Source: Hymenobacter oligotrophus
GTDB lineage: Bacteria > Bacteroidota > Bacteroidia > Cytophagales > Hymenobacteraceae
Direction of reading: 5' to 3'
DNA length: 64,000 nucleotides
Assembly (NCBI RefSeq): GCF_003574965.1
Contig: NZ_CP032317.1
Coordinates: 3,038,001-3,102,000 of the forward strand
This document shows, piece after piece, positions 32,968 through 41,339 of the stretch. Position numbers and translations under genes: made by a program. Each line of letters opens with the position of its first letter. Position 1 is the stretch's first letter. The notes under the pieces are model-generated. The model was not told the origin of the DNA. It saw only the letters and a list, made by a program, of their open reading frames with translations, and did not search any database.

Positions 32968-33888
32968 ATGCATTTACCTTTTACTCGCCTAGGTCGTCGG
33001 GTAGCCGCGACGCTGCTGGTGGGGGCTGCTGCCTCCACCGCCGCCCTGGCCCAAGACGACCTCCTGAACCAACTGGAGCAAACGCCCCAGCCCGCCGCGC
33101 CCGAGCTGGTGGAGGCCACATTTAAAGGCTTGCGCCTGATAAACGGCCACACTGTGCAAACGCCCGGGCAGGGCACGCTGGCCTTCCTCATCAGCCACCG
33201 CTTTGGGGCTCTCAACAGCGGCGCTTACAACTTCTTCGGGCTCGACCAGGCCACGCTGCGCCTGGGCTTTGAGTACGGCGTGACGGACCGCTTGACGGTG
33301 GGCATCGGCCGCAGCTCGATGGAAAAGGCCTTCGACGGCTTTTTGAAGTACAAGGCCCTGCGCCAGAGCACCGGTCCGCGCGCCATGCCCGTAACCGTTA
33401 CTCTGCTGGCCACCTCGGCCCTGAACACGCTGCGCTTTACCGACAACCTGGAGCGCACGCTGCCCCGCCGCCTCACCTACACCTACCAGGCGATGATTGC
33501 GCGCAAGTTCAGCCCCGATTTGTCGATTCAGGTGATGCCCACGCTGGTGCACCGCAACCTGGTGGCCCGGGCTACCGAGCCCAACGACGTGTACGCCCTA
33601 GGTGTGGGCGGCCGCCAGAAGCTGACCAAGCGCACCTCGCTGAACCTGGAGTACTACTACCTGGTGCCCAGCACCAAGCCCTACGATTTGCGCAACTCGC
33701 TGGCCGTGGGCTTCGACATCGAGACGGGCGGGCACGTGTTTCAGCTGCACGTTACCAACTCGCAAGGCATGATTGAGAAGCAGTTTATCACCGAAACGCG
33801 CGGCAACTTTTTCAAAGGCGACCTGTTTTTCGGCTTCAACATGGCCCGCAACTTTACGGTACGTGCCAAAGAAGGCTTCCGCAAATAA
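32968..33888 (+). CDS. DUF5777 family beta-barrel protein
   Basis: 306 residues with a signal peptide (RRVAATLLVGAAASTAALAQ). The chain shows alternating amphipathic strands of an outer-membrane barrel: FLISHRFGALNSGAYNFFGL, LRLGFEYGVTDRLTVGIGRS, LTYTYQAMIARKFSPDLSIQ, RTSLNLEYYYLVPSTK, and an aromatic C-terminal part (FGFNMARNFTVRAKEGF). This matches DUF5777, found next to YceI and cytochrome genes in Bacteroidota. Function is unknown. It starts 28 bp after YceI. Confidence 0.88.
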   Translation: MHLPFTRLGRRVAATLLVGAAASTAALAQDDLLNQLEQTPQPAAPELVEATFKGLRLINGHTVQTPGQGTLAFLISHRFGALNSGAYNFFGLDQATLRLGFEYGVTDRLTVGIGRSSMEKAFDGFLKYKALRQSTGPRAMPVTVTLLATSALNTLRFTDNLERTLPRRLTYTYQAMIARKFSPDLSIQVMPTLVHRNLVARATEPNDVYALGVGGRQKLTKRTSLNLEYYYLVPSTKPYDLRNSLAVGFDIETGGHVFQLHVTNSQGMIEKQFITETRGNFFKGDLFFGFNMARNFTVRAKEGFRK

Positions 33889-33939
33889 ACCGATCTGGCT
33901 TAACACGTTCTCGTTTTTTCCCTCTTCACACCTCCAACT

Positions 33940-34377
33940 ATGAAGCGTTTCTCTACAATGCTCCTGCTGGCCGGCCTGATGGCTACCGCTGCCTGCAACG
34001 ACTCCAACGACGACGACAACACCCCCACCACCATGCAGGCCTCGGCTACCCTAAACGGCAGCCAAGAGGTACCGGCCAACAACTCGGCCGCTACCGGCAC
34101 CATGACGGGCACCTACGACAAGAGCACCCGTACGCTCACCTACACCGTTACGTACCAAGGCTTCACGCCGGCCGCCGGCCACATTCACCAAGCGCCTCCC
34201 GGCCAAAACGGGGGCGTAATCGTGCCTTTCTCGAGCGTAGCTACCTCGCCCATCAGAGGCACTGCTACCCTAACGGAGGCCGATGCGGCCAGCCTGATGG
34301 CCGGCAACACCTACGTAAACCTGCACTCGAGCACCTACCCCAACGGCGAAATCCGCGGCAACATCACGCTGAAGTAA
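33940..34377 (+). CDS. CHRD domain lipoprotein
   Basis: 145 residues. The signal MKRFSTMLLLAGLMATAAC provides the lipobox. The rest is one CHRD domain: ASATLNGSQEVPANNSAATG, TLTYTVTYQGFTPAAGHIHQ, APPGQNGGVIVPF, and the closing NTYVNLHSSTYPNGEIRGNI. CHRD domains (from chordin) are secreted beta domains of unknown bacterial role, often near redox or cytochrome genes. It is last in the 31974-34377 run, 51 bp after DUF5777. Confidence 0.93.
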   Translation: MKRFSTMLLLAGLMATAACNDSNDDDNTPTTMQASATLNGSQEVPANNSAATGTMTGTYDKSTRTLTYTVTYQGFTPAAGHIHQAPPGQNGGVIVPFSSVATSPIRGTATLTEADAASLMAGNTYVNLHSSTYPNGEIRGNITLK

Positions 34378-34409
34378 GCCACGGCTAGCACCTAGAGTTG
34401 GTTGTACTG

Positions 34410-34460
34410 CCCCGCTTGCCGACTGCTGCCCTTCAGGCAGTGGCGGCAGGCGGGGTTTGT
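34410..34460 (+). terminator. Terminator after the cytochrome-YceI-DUF5777-CHRD run
   Basis: An imperfect long stem (CCCCGC...GCGGGG outer, CTGCC-CTTCA-GGCAG inner) at about 34410-34455, followed by TTTGTGTTTT. Confidence 0.65.
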
Positions 34461-34582
34461 GTTTTAAGGGTCGTCAGCGCCGCAGTTACAGCTTCTCATA
34501 AGTACCCAATGATTATCTGTATCAAGCTATATATAGTATCCATACTTGATTTAAACACATGTTCGTCAGATAATTATCGGCA

Positions 34583-34596
34583 GTAAACAGGTTTAC
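34583..34596. promoter_or_regulatory. Operator-like palindrome, site 1
   Basis: GTAAAC-AG-GTTTAC, a perfect 6+2+6 inverted repeat. An equal-format site lies 49 bp downstream, centre to centre. The downstream gene is dodecin (start 34779). The binding protein is unknown. Confidence 0.5.
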
Positions 34597-34631
34597 GATC
34601 AGCTTAACAATTAGCTCGGCGTTATATAGTT

Positions 34632-34645
34632 GTAAACTGGTTTAC
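34632..34645. promoter_or_regulatory. Operator-like palindrome, site 2
   Basis: GTAAAC-TG-GTTTAC, the same half-sites as site 1 with a different 2-bp centre. Being repeated in one short gap makes a chance origin unlikely. Confidence 0.5.
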
Positions 34646-34778
34646 TACCGGTGCTAAACCGGGGGTTGAGCGGTGCGTGCGCTTGGGATAGCAGCTTTTT
34701 GAGCAGTGGCTGCGTAGTACCTCGTGCCTGGCCGTGCGGCTGGGCGCCGCTTGCCGTTCACCTAAATTCTCATCGGTT

Positions 34779-35153
34779 ATGAGCACCATCAAAAAAGTTA
34801 TCGAAGTGCTGGCGTCGTCCGACAAAAGCTTCGAGGATGCCCTGCAGCGCGCCCTTACCGAGGCCAGCACCACCGTAAAGGGCATCAAATCAATTTACAT
34901 CAAAGACCAGAGCTGCAAAGTACAGGACAACAAGATCGTGGAGTACCGCATCACGGCCAAAATCACGTTCGAGGTGATGCACCGCTGGCAGCCCAACCAA
35001 CACGGCTCGGCTGCCGCTACCGAAACCATCGACGGGGGCGGCGTGCCCGATTATTCCGGCGTCGACATTAACGCCGAACCGCAGCTGCCCCGCCCTGTGG
35101 TACCGGGCGGCAGCGCCACCGCCCCCGAAAGCGGCGGCGGTTACAGTGGCTAG
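34779..35153 (+). CDS. Dodecin family flavin-binding protein with C-terminal extension
   Basis: 124 residues from the ATG at 34779 (MSTIKKVIEVLASSDKSFED). The dodecin core (1-70) has the usual beta-alpha-beta-beta order: KKVIEVLASSDKSFEDALQR, ALTEASTTVKGIKSIYIKDQ, then VEYRITAKITFEVMH. Dodecins form dodecamers that store FMN/riboflavin or CoA. The Trp that stacks on flavin in archaeal and bacterial dodecins is replaced near IKSIYIKD by Ile/Tyr, so flavin binding may differ. A Gly/Pro-rich tail of about 50 residues follows, unusual for the family. Confidence 0.85.
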   Translation: MSTIKKVIEVLASSDKSFEDALQRALTEASTTVKGIKSIYIKDQSCKVQDNKIVEYRITAKITFEVMHRWQPNQHGSAAATETIDGGGVPDYSGVDINAEPQLPRPVVPGGSATAPESGGGYSG

Positions 35154-35173
35154 AACAGCTTAACTTATAGAGG

Positions 35174-35215
35174 CCCGTGGGCCCTAGGTGCATAGCTGCA
35201 CCTAGGGCCCACGGG
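35174..35215. terminator. Perfect 19-bp-arm bidirectional terminator with two CCTAGG sites
   Basis: Arms 35174-35192 and 35197-35215 pair perfectly around TAGC. Each arm contains GCCCTAGGTGC. It lies 20 bp after the dodecin stop and before the convergent anti-sigma gene. Confidence 0.85.
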
Positions 35216-35236
35216 TTGTTTGTGGGGAGTGGGTAT

Positions 35237-35283
35237 GTAGCGCGGAACCGAAGGTCGGCGTAGCCAACGGATTTCCGCGCTAC
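35237..35283. repeat. Inverted repeat GTAGCGCGGAA
   Basis: 11-bp arms (35237-35247 and 35273-35283) with a 25-nt loop. The arm shares TGTAGCGCGGA with the hairpin at 4394-4415, so it may be a dispersed palindrome. Confidence 0.55.
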
Positions 35284-35291
35284 AACTGCGG

Positions 35292-36401
35292 TTACTCGCG
35301 AAAGGGCACCTCCAGCAACACCGGCATGCTGGTGCGGCGCCCATTTACGATGCCGGGGTGCCAGCCAGGGCCTTCGCACACCAACCGAATGGCTTCCGCA
35401 TCGGCTTCGGGGCTCAGCCCTTTCACCACCTGAATGTTCTGCAGCGAGCCATCGGCCTCCACGGTGAACTTCAGCTTTACGCTGCCGCGCACCTTGGGCG
35501 CTTCGGGTGGTAGCTGCTGCTCTTGCCGCAGGTAGCGCGTAAGGGCTGGGTAACCACCCGTGGGCAGCGGCGCTACGGGCGGTACCGCGGGCATGGTGGC
35601 TTTGCGGCGGACGGCGCCCTCGTACGCTACGGCGGCTTTGCTTTGTTCGGTCAGCATCATTTTGCTGTCGGGGGCAGCGGCGGCCCGGCTGCGCAAGGCG
35701 AAGGCTGCATCACCCGAATCGGCTACCGTGGCGAGTGGCGCAGCAGCAACGGTGGGGGCGTCGGCCTGCGGCTCGGCGGCAACTATAGCGGCCGGAGGCG
35801 GAGTGGCTGCCTCAACCTGCGGCGGCGAGGCGACACCTAGGCGCGTAGCCCGGCGCGGTTTAGCAGGCGCAGCGGCGTAGGCCGGCTCGGAGCGCTTGGC
35901 GGTGGCAGGCTTGGTGCTTGCCGCAGCGGCGGCATCGGTCGGCTCGGGTGCGGCTGGCGTGGCGGCTAACATTTCCGCTTCGGCAGCAGGCGCGGGCGGC
36001 GCCACGGCTTCGGGGGCCGATTGCCGGGCTTGGGTGCCGGCTATTGGCGGCTGCCGCAGGTTGGGCCACTGCCACACACCTAGGGCTACGAGCAGCGCCA
36101 ACACGGCCGCGGCTACGCTGAGCCACCAGGCACCATGGCGTTGCGGCTCGGCGGTTTCGGCAGCCACGCGGGCGTGCAGGCGCTGCTGCAAATCGGCCAA
36201 GGCAGCCGGGGCTATGGCCTGGGGCGCAGCGCCTAAGTAGCCCTCGAGGGCATCGGCGCACAGGGGGCAAGCCAGGGTATGCTGCTCTACCTGCCGGCGC
36301 TCGGCGGCCGCTAGGGTGCCGGCCGCATACTGGCGCAGCACCGCAGCCGGCACGTGCGCGGCGGCGGGGGCGTTTGGGTGCTGCTGGTTAGCGGGCGACA
36401 T
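35292..36401 (-). CDS. Anti-sigma factor fused to TonB C-terminal domain
   Basis: 369 residues. The N-terminus has a zinc-finger anti-sigma pattern (RRQVEQHTLACPLCADALEG with H-x3-CxxC), a single TM helix (LSVAAAVLALLVALGVW, about 93-110), a long Ala/Pro-rich periplasmic linker, and a TonB C-terminal domain (GGYPALTRYLRQEQQLPPEA, VRGSVKLKFTVEADGSLQNI, then PGWHPGIVNGRR). It overlaps the ECF sigma gene by 14 bp, so the two are co-translated. The fold order suggests that the periplasmic TonB-like end senses or pulls on a partner while the cytosolic end holds the sigma factor; that is inference. Confidence 0.85.
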   Translation of the reverse strand: MSPANQQHPNAPAAAHVPAAVLRQYAAGTLAAAERRQVEQHTLACPLCADALEGYLGAAPQAIAPAALADLQQRLHARVAAETAEPQRHGAWWLSVAAAVLALLVALGVWQWPNLRQPPIAGTQARQSAPEAVAPPAPAAEAEMLAATPAAPEPTDAAAAASTKPATAKRSEPAYAAAPAKPRRATRLGVASPPQVEAATPPPAAIVAAEPQADAPTVAAAPLATVADSGDAAFALRSRAAAAPDSKMMLTEQSKAAVAYEGAVRRKATMPAVPPVAPLPTGGYPALTRYLRQEQQLPPEAPKVRGSVKLKFTVEADGSLQNIQVVKGLSPEADAEAIRLVCEGPGWHPGIVNGRRTSMPVLLEVPFRE

Positions 36402-36981
36402 GGCTGGCGAGGTAGAGTTTGAGGTTGCGCTTGCCGTTTTGCAGGTGGCTTTTTACTTGCTTGAGGTCGAAGCCCGTGAGGTCGGCTATTTCTTGGTACG
36501 ACTGCTGCTGGCGGTAAAACAAATCGAGGCAGCGTTGCTGCTCCGGGGGCAGCCGCGCCATGGCCACCGCGAGCTGCTGCAGGTGCTCTTCGGTCGGGAA
36601 ATCATCGTCGGCATCAAGCAGATGCGCCGCCCCGTCGGATTCCACACCGGGCAACGAAATTTCGACGGCTTCGGGCGTGGCTTTGCGCCGGCGCAGCTCC
36701 ATCAGGCAATGGTTGCGGGCGGTGGTGTGCAGCCAGCTGCTGAGGTTTTGCACCTCGTGGCGGCGCAAATCCACCACGAGCTTCTCGAAGATCTGCATCA
36801 CGGCGTCCTTGCTGTCGGCCTCGTCGCGCAGGTAGCGCAGGCACACGCCGTACACCAAGTGAAAGTAGGGCTCGTAGAGGCGGCCTAGGTCTTGCACATC
36901 GCCGTGGGCGCGGTAACGCGCCAGCAGCTCGGCCTCGGTAGGCGGCTGCTCCTGGGGTTTGGTGCGGCGAAACAAAAACAT
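36388..36981 (-). CDS. ECF-type RNA polymerase sigma-70 factor
   Basis: 197 residues from the ATG at 36981. Region 2 is visible in LGRLYEPYFHLVYGVCLRYL, then DEADSKDAVMQIFEKLVVDL and SSWLHTTARNHCLMELRRRK; region 4 in MARLPPEQQRCLDLFYRQQQ followed by SYQEIADLTGFDLKQVKSHL and QNGKRNLKLYL. It would direct RNA polymerase to a specific regulon. Its stop overlaps the start of the anti-sigma/TonB gene. It is divergent from the vWA gene across 135 bp, making that gene a candidate target. Confidence 0.95.
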   Translation of the reverse strand: MFLFRRTKPQEQPPTEAELLARYRAHGDVQDLGRLYEPYFHLVYGVCLRYLRDEADSKDAVMQIFEKLVVDLRRHEVQNLSSWLHTTARNHCLMELRRRKATPEAVEISLPGVESDGAAHLLDADDDFPTEEHLQQLAVAMARLPPEQQRCLDLFYRQQQSYQEIADLTGFDLKQVKSHLQNGKRNLKLYLASHVAR

Positions 36982-37116
36982 GCGGCAAGGCTAAGCGGAC
37001 GACTGTTGCTAAAGGTAGCGGCTTTGGGCGGCGGCAAAAAAAGTTGCGGGCGTCGTGTGGAATTTCTGGCGAGGCTACATCAACCCAACAAACGCCACCG
37101 CTAACCACTCACCGCC

Positions 37117-39057
37117 ATGCGCACCGTTCTATTCTGCGGCCTCCTAGGTGCCGCCCTATACCTAGGCGCTGCCAACCCGACCACGGCTCAGGTAAAACTC
37201 AAAGCCGAGCCCATCAACCCCATTTCCGATTCGCTTGCCATCAGAGGGCTCGTAACCGACGTTAGCACGGGTGTGGGCATACCGGGAGCTACCGTGCTCC
37301 TGAAGGGCACTACCACCGGCGTCAGTACCGATGCCAAAGGGGCCTTTCGGCTCGTACTGCCCACGGCCAAGGGCAAGCACATACTGCAGATCAGCAGCGT
37401 AGGCTATGTTACCCAAGAAATGCCGGTGCGGCCGGGGCAAACGGTAGCTGTGGGCCTTTCGGCCGACACCAAAGCGTTGAACGAAGTGGTAGTAACGGGC
37501 GCCCTTTCGGGGCGAGTTGCCGGAGTTCAGATACGGGGAGCTGTCGGCAAAGCCAGGCGTTCACATGCCTCAACTCCTAGCTACTACCCGTACGACCAAG
37601 CCCGACGCCCGCGCGAAAACCGCGAATCGAACGAGCACACCACCGAAAACGGCTTCCAGCAAGTACGCAAAGCGCCGCTGAGCACGTTCAGCATCGATGT
37701 GGACGCGGCCTCGTACAGCAACGTGCGCCGCTTTTTGCTGCAAGATGGCCAGCTGCCTCCGCCCGATGCCGTGCGCACCGAGGAACTGGTAAACTATTTC
37801 CGTTACAACTACCCGCAGCCTACCGATGCCAGCGCCCCCTGCGCCCTAACGCTGGAGCAAGCCCGCTGCCCGTGGGCCCCGCAACACCAGCTGGTGCTCG
37901 TGGGCATGCAGGCGCGCACCGTGCCCACCGATAAGCTGCCGCCCGCCAATCTGGTGTTCCTGATTGATGTGTCGGGCTCGATGTCGTCGCCTGATAAGCT
38001 GCCGCTCGTGAAGGCCTCGCTGAAGCAATTGGTGCGCGAGCTGCGGCCGCAAGACAAGGTATCGATGGTGGTGTATGCCGGCGCGGCGGGTTTGGTGCTA
38101 CCACCCACGCCCGGCACCAAGCGGGCTGATATTGTGGCAGCGCTGGATAACCTCGAAGCAGGCGGCTCCACGGCCGGCGGCGAAGGATTGCGCCTGGCCT
38201 ACGCCACGGCCCGGCAGCACTACCTGAAAGAAGGCAACAACCGCGTGATTTTGGCCACCGACGGCGACTTCAACGTGGGCGAATCGTCGGACGATGCGAT
38301 GGAGCACCTCATAAAGCAAGAGCGCGAATCGGGTGTGTTCTTGTCGGTGCTGGGCTTTGGCACCGGCAATTTGCAAGACAGCAAAATGGAGCGGCTCGCC
38401 GACAAAGGCAACGGCAACTACGCCTACATCGATAATCTGGCCGAGGGCCGCCGCGTGCTGGTGCAGCAGTTTGGCGGCACCTTGTTTACGCTGGCCAAAG
38501 ACGTGAAGCTGCAGGTCGAGTTCAACCCCGCCCGCGTGCAGTCCTACCGCCTCATCGGCTACGAAAACCGCCTGCTAGCCGACGAGGACTTTAACAACGA
38601 CAAAAAGGACGCCGGCGAACTGGGTGCTGGCCAACAGGTAACGGCCTTGTACGAGGTAGTACCCGTAGGCGCGCCGCCCGTGGTAGATGGCCTGAAGTAC
38701 CAGCCCGTAGCCCAAGCCCCCACCGGCGCGGCTGCTACCGAGCTGCTCACCGTGAAGATGCGCTACAAAGAGCCCCAGGGCCAGCAGAGCCGCTTGGTAA
38801 GCCAGGCCCTAGGTGCAGCCGATGCCAAGAGCATAACCGAAGGCTCCGAAAACCTGCGTTGGGCGGCAGCCGTGGCCCAAATGAGCCTGCTGCTGCGCCA
38901 AAGCGAGCGGCGCGGCAACGCCACCTGGGAAAACACTCTGCAGCTGGCCCGCCCGGCCCGCGGCCGCGACGATGACGGTTACCGTGCCGAGTGCATCCGG
39001 ATGATGGAGGCCGCCGCTGGCCTTGCGCCCACCAAAGAAGTGTACGGCAGCCGCTAA
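37117..39057 (+). CDS. vWA domain protein (YfbK-like) with N-terminal CarboxypepD_reg and plug-like segment
   Basis: 646 residues with a signal (MRTVLFCGLLGAALYLGAAN). A CarboxypepD_reg-like domain (about 43-110: GLVTDVSTGVGIPGATVLLK, then LQISSVGYVTQ) is followed by a short stretch like a SusC plug start (ALNEVVVTGALSGRVAGVQI). Then come the YfbK N-terminal domain (STFSIDVDAASYSNVRRFLL), a von Willebrand A domain with MIDAS DVSGSMS (Asp284) and TDGDFN, and a DUF3520-like C-terminus. Such proteins bind metal-dependent ligands at the cell surface. Divergent from an ECF sigma/anti-sigma-TonB pair. Confidence 0.9.
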   Translation: MRTVLFCGLLGAALYLGAANPTTAQVKLKAEPINPISDSLAIRGLVTDVSTGVGIPGATVLLKGTTTGVSTDAKGAFRLVLPTAKGKHILQISSVGYVTQEMPVRPGQTVAVGLSADTKALNEVVVTGALSGRVAGVQIRGAVGKARRSHASTPSYYPYDQARRPRENRESNEHTTENGFQQVRKAPLSTFSIDVDAASYSNVRRFLLQDGQLPPPDAVRTEELVNYFRYNYPQPTDASAPCALTLEQARCPWAPQHQLVLVGMQARTVPTDKLPPANLVFLIDVSGSMSSPDKLPLVKASLKQLVRELRPQDKVSMVVYAGAAGLVLPPTPGTKRADIVAALDNLEAGGSTAGGEGLRLAYATARQHYLKEGNNRVILATDGDFNVGESSDDAMEHLIKQERESGVFLSVLGFGTGNLQDSKMERLADKGNGNYAYIDNLAEGRRVLVQQFGGTLFTLAKDVKLQVEFNPARVQSYRLIGYENRLLADEDFNNDKKDAGELGAGQQVTALYEVVPVGAPPVVDGLKYQPVAQAPTGAAATELLTVKMRYKEPQGQQSRLVSQALGAADAKSITEGSENLRWAAAVAQMSLLLRQSERRGNATWENTLQLARPARGRDDDGYRAECIRMMEAAAGLAPTKEVYGSR

Positions 39058-39075
39058 CCCCTACTCCCTGATTTT

Positions 39076-39837
39076 ATGCCCCGTACAACTACACAAGTGG
39101 AGGTGCCGCGCCCGTGCGCCGAGGCGTGGGAAGCCATGACGCCCACCGCGCACGGCCGCCATTGCGCCGCCTGCCAACACACCGTCACCGATTTCACCCA
39201 CAAAACCGACGCCGAAGTGCTGGCCCTGCTGCGCCAGGCTGCCGGCCGGCGCGTGTGCGGCCGCTTTCGGGCCGATCAGCTGCAGCGGCCGTTGCTGGTA
39301 CCTAAGACGGCCGCGCGCTGGCACACGTGGCTGCTGGCGGCCGGGGCCTTGCTTGGGCTACGCGCCCTAGGTGCCCCGGCGGCGCAGGGACAAACCGCGC
39401 CAACGCACCTCCCCAGGCCTGGCCAGCTACCGGCGCCCGTGCCGGTTCCACAGGTAATTGCCCTAGGTATGGTAAGCCCCGGCGCGGTTATCAGCACTTC
39501 AGTTACCGGCCAAATACTCGACGCTGCAACCGGTGAACCTATGCCCGGCGTAACCGTGTTGGTTAAGGGCACGCTGGTAGGAGTTTCGACGGATATGGAG
39601 GGAAGGTTTCGGCTGAATGTACCCGCCGGTGCCCGCGTGCTGCAAATTTCGGCAGTAGGCTACGTGCGCCGCGAGGTAACCATAGCAGATGTGTCGGAAG
39701 CCGCCCCCATCGAGTTGAAGATGAGTGCCGATGTACTTGGGGGGCTGGTGTACGTGCGCCAGCCCTGGTACGCACCGCGCACTTGGCTGAACGTGCTGCG
39801 CTCGGTGCCGCGCCGTGTGGCCAACATCTGGCGCTAA
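39076..39837 (+). CDS. CarboxypepD_reg domain membrane protein with N-terminal Cys motif
   Basis: 253 residues. The N-terminal 70 residues hold a Bacteroidota motif of spaced cysteines: PRPCAEAWEAMTPTAHGRHC, AACQHTVTDFTHKTDAEVLA, then RRVCGRFRADQL, possibly a metal site. A single TM (TWLLAAGALLGLRALGAPAA) precedes a periplasmic CarboxypepD_reg domain (VTGQILDAATGEPMPGVTVL, VKGTLVGVSTDMEGRFRLNV, then LQISAVGYVRREV), very like the one in the preceding gene. It lies 18 bp after that gene and is probably co-transcribed. Function unknown; an envelope adapter role is inferred. Confidence 0.8.
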   Translation: MPRTTTQVEVPRPCAEAWEAMTPTAHGRHCAACQHTVTDFTHKTDAEVLALLRQAAGRRVCGRFRADQLQRPLLVPKTAARWHTWLLAAGALLGLRALGAPAAQGQTAPTHLPRPGQLPAPVPVPQVIALGMVSPGAVISTSVTGQILDAATGEPMPGVTVLVKGTLVGVSTDMEGRFRLNVPAGARVLQISAVGYVRREVTIADVSEAAPIELKMSADVLGGLVYVRQPWYAPRTWLNVLRSVPRRVANIWR

Positions 39838-39944
39838 TGGCTGACACCTAGGACGCACTGCCTTAAATAATCAAATGAATGCGCAATTTCGCGCCACCAA
39901 ATTTTCCTTCGACACACCTCTAACCATTCACTCACCTATGCAAA

Positions 39945-39975
39945 CGGCCCGCCCTTGGCGGGCCGCTTCTTTTTT
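39945..39975 (+). terminator. Intrinsic terminator after the vWA unit
   Basis: Arms CGGCCCGCC (39945-39953) and GGCGGGCCG (39957-39965) with a 3-nt loop, followed by CTTCTTTTTT. Confidence 0.85.
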
Positions 39976-40011
39976 GCGGTTGATTTGCTGAGCCAGGGCA
40001 TGTGGTAAGCG

Positions 40012-41226
40012 CTACCGGCGGGGCTTGCTCTCGGCCAAACCGCGCCGGATGGTATCGAACAACGGATTATCGGACTTGGCCACCTTGCGCAGCTGCGCAT
40101 CGGCTTGCTGAAAGTGCGGGTACGCGGCGGCCGGGCGGCCCAGCTGCATGTTCAGGACGGCTACGTAAAAGTGCAGCATGCCCTGCGCCGTGGGGGTTTG
40201 CGGCGCGGTGGGCAATTGCTCCCGAAAAAACACCTCCATGGCCGGAAACTGGTTGTTGGCCTGGTAAATGTCCATCAGGTCGGCGTACATGCCGTCGTTT
40301 TCGGGGTCGAGCTGAAACAACTTCAGGGTTAGCTCTTTGGCATTGCTGGCTTTGCGGGCTACGGCGGCAGCTACTTGCTCGCGCAGGGCTGCGTAGGCAC
40401 CGGCAGGTTGGCTACCGTCAGCGTTGCGGGTGCCGAGCAGGTTTAGGGCCGGGCCGCCTTGTAGGTGCTTCTCCAGGGCCTCCACCATGCTTTGCGCCTC
40501 GCCTTTGTAGGGCTGCAACGCGTAGAGCGCGGCGGCTTGCTTGGCGTGCGGCAAGGCCTCGGCGGGCCGCTCGAGGGCCGCATAGGCGTAGGCCAGGTTG
40601 TAGTGTGCGTTGGGGTACTCCGCGTTCAGGGCCACGGAGCGCTCCAGCTCGGGCACGGCGGCGGCCAGTTGTTGCTTGCGCATCAGCATAAAGCCCGTGG
40701 CAAACCGCGACTCATAATCCTCCTGGTCGTGGCTGTGGGCCGCGGTGTAGTACTGTTGGGCCTTTTGCAACAATTCTTCGTCGCTGAAGCGCTGTTTGCC
40801 GCAGCCGCACTGCTGCAAGGTGTAGTAATAATGGCCCAGCCCTAGGTCGAGGCGGTAATCGGAAGGGTGGCGGCGCTTAAGGGCCGCCAGCACCTGGGCT
40901 ACCGGCAGTTGGTAACTACCGTACTTGCCGGGCTTGCCGCGCAGCTGCGCTACCTGCTCGTTGGCTTTCAGGTCGCGCAGCCCGAATACCTCCAGGTTCA
41001 CGCTGAGCAGGTAGTAGTTCAGGGCTATGTCCTCCTTCTTCAGCACCACGGCCACGTGGGTGTTTTTGGGGTCGAACTCCTCGAGGGCGCGGTAGGCCGA
41101 TTCGTACTTTTTCTGGCCGATGAGCTGCTCGGCTTTGGCCAGCACGGCGGCCTCGGTTTGGGCCCGGAGCGAGCCGGCACCTAGCAAAACCAGGGCGGCC
41201 GCCAACAAAAACACGCGCATAAACAT
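40012..41226 (-). CDS. Tetratricopeptide repeat protein, secreted
   Basis: 404 residues; signal peptide from either ATG at 41226 or 41220 (MRVFLLAAALVLLGAGSLRA). TPR units are visible through the chain: AVLAKAEQLIGQKKYESAYR, DYESRFATGFMLMRKQQLAA, YPNAHYNLAYAYAALERPAE and TAQGMLHFYVAVLNMQLGRP, giving a helical scaffold. A Cys pair (QQCGCGKQRF) lies near residue 140. The protein is probably periplasmic and binds other proteins; no catalytic domain is present. It is divergent from the acyltransferase gene. Confidence 0.88.
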   Translation of the reverse strand: MFMRVFLLAAALVLLGAGSLRAQTEAAVLAKAEQLIGQKKYESAYRALEEFDPKNTHVAVVLKKEDIALNYYLLSVNLEVFGLRDLKANEQVAQLRGKPGKYGSYQLPVAQVLAALKRRHPSDYRLDLGLGHYYYTLQQCGCGKQRFSDEELLQKAQQYYTAAHSHDQEDYESRFATGFMLMRKQQLAAAVPELERSVALNAEYPNAHYNLAYAYAALERPAEALPHAKQAAALYALQPYKGEAQSMVEALEKHLQGGPALNLLGTRNADGSQPAGAYAALREQVAAAVARKASNAKELTLKLFQLDPENDGMYADLMDIYQANNQFPAMEVFFREQLPTAPQTPTAQGMLHFYVAVLNMQLGRPAAAYPHFQQADAQLRKVAKSDNPLFDTIRRGLAESKPRR

Positions 41227-41339
41227 CGATTACTGGCCCGGTTGCTGCCGGAAGCCAAATGGATTCGTTAAATATGACTGATTTTGGCCAGTATGGGCAA
41301 TTGCGCCCCCGCTTGCCACCGGCCGCCCTCCTACCCAAT

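Larger units (their letters stand above)
34378..34778. other. AT-rich regulatory-looking gap before dodecin
   Basis: About 400 bp, clearly more AT-rich than its surroundings from about 34490 to 34660. It holds the terminator above and two 14-bp palindromes at 34583-34596 and 34632-34645. No reading frame looks real. Confidence 0.6.
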
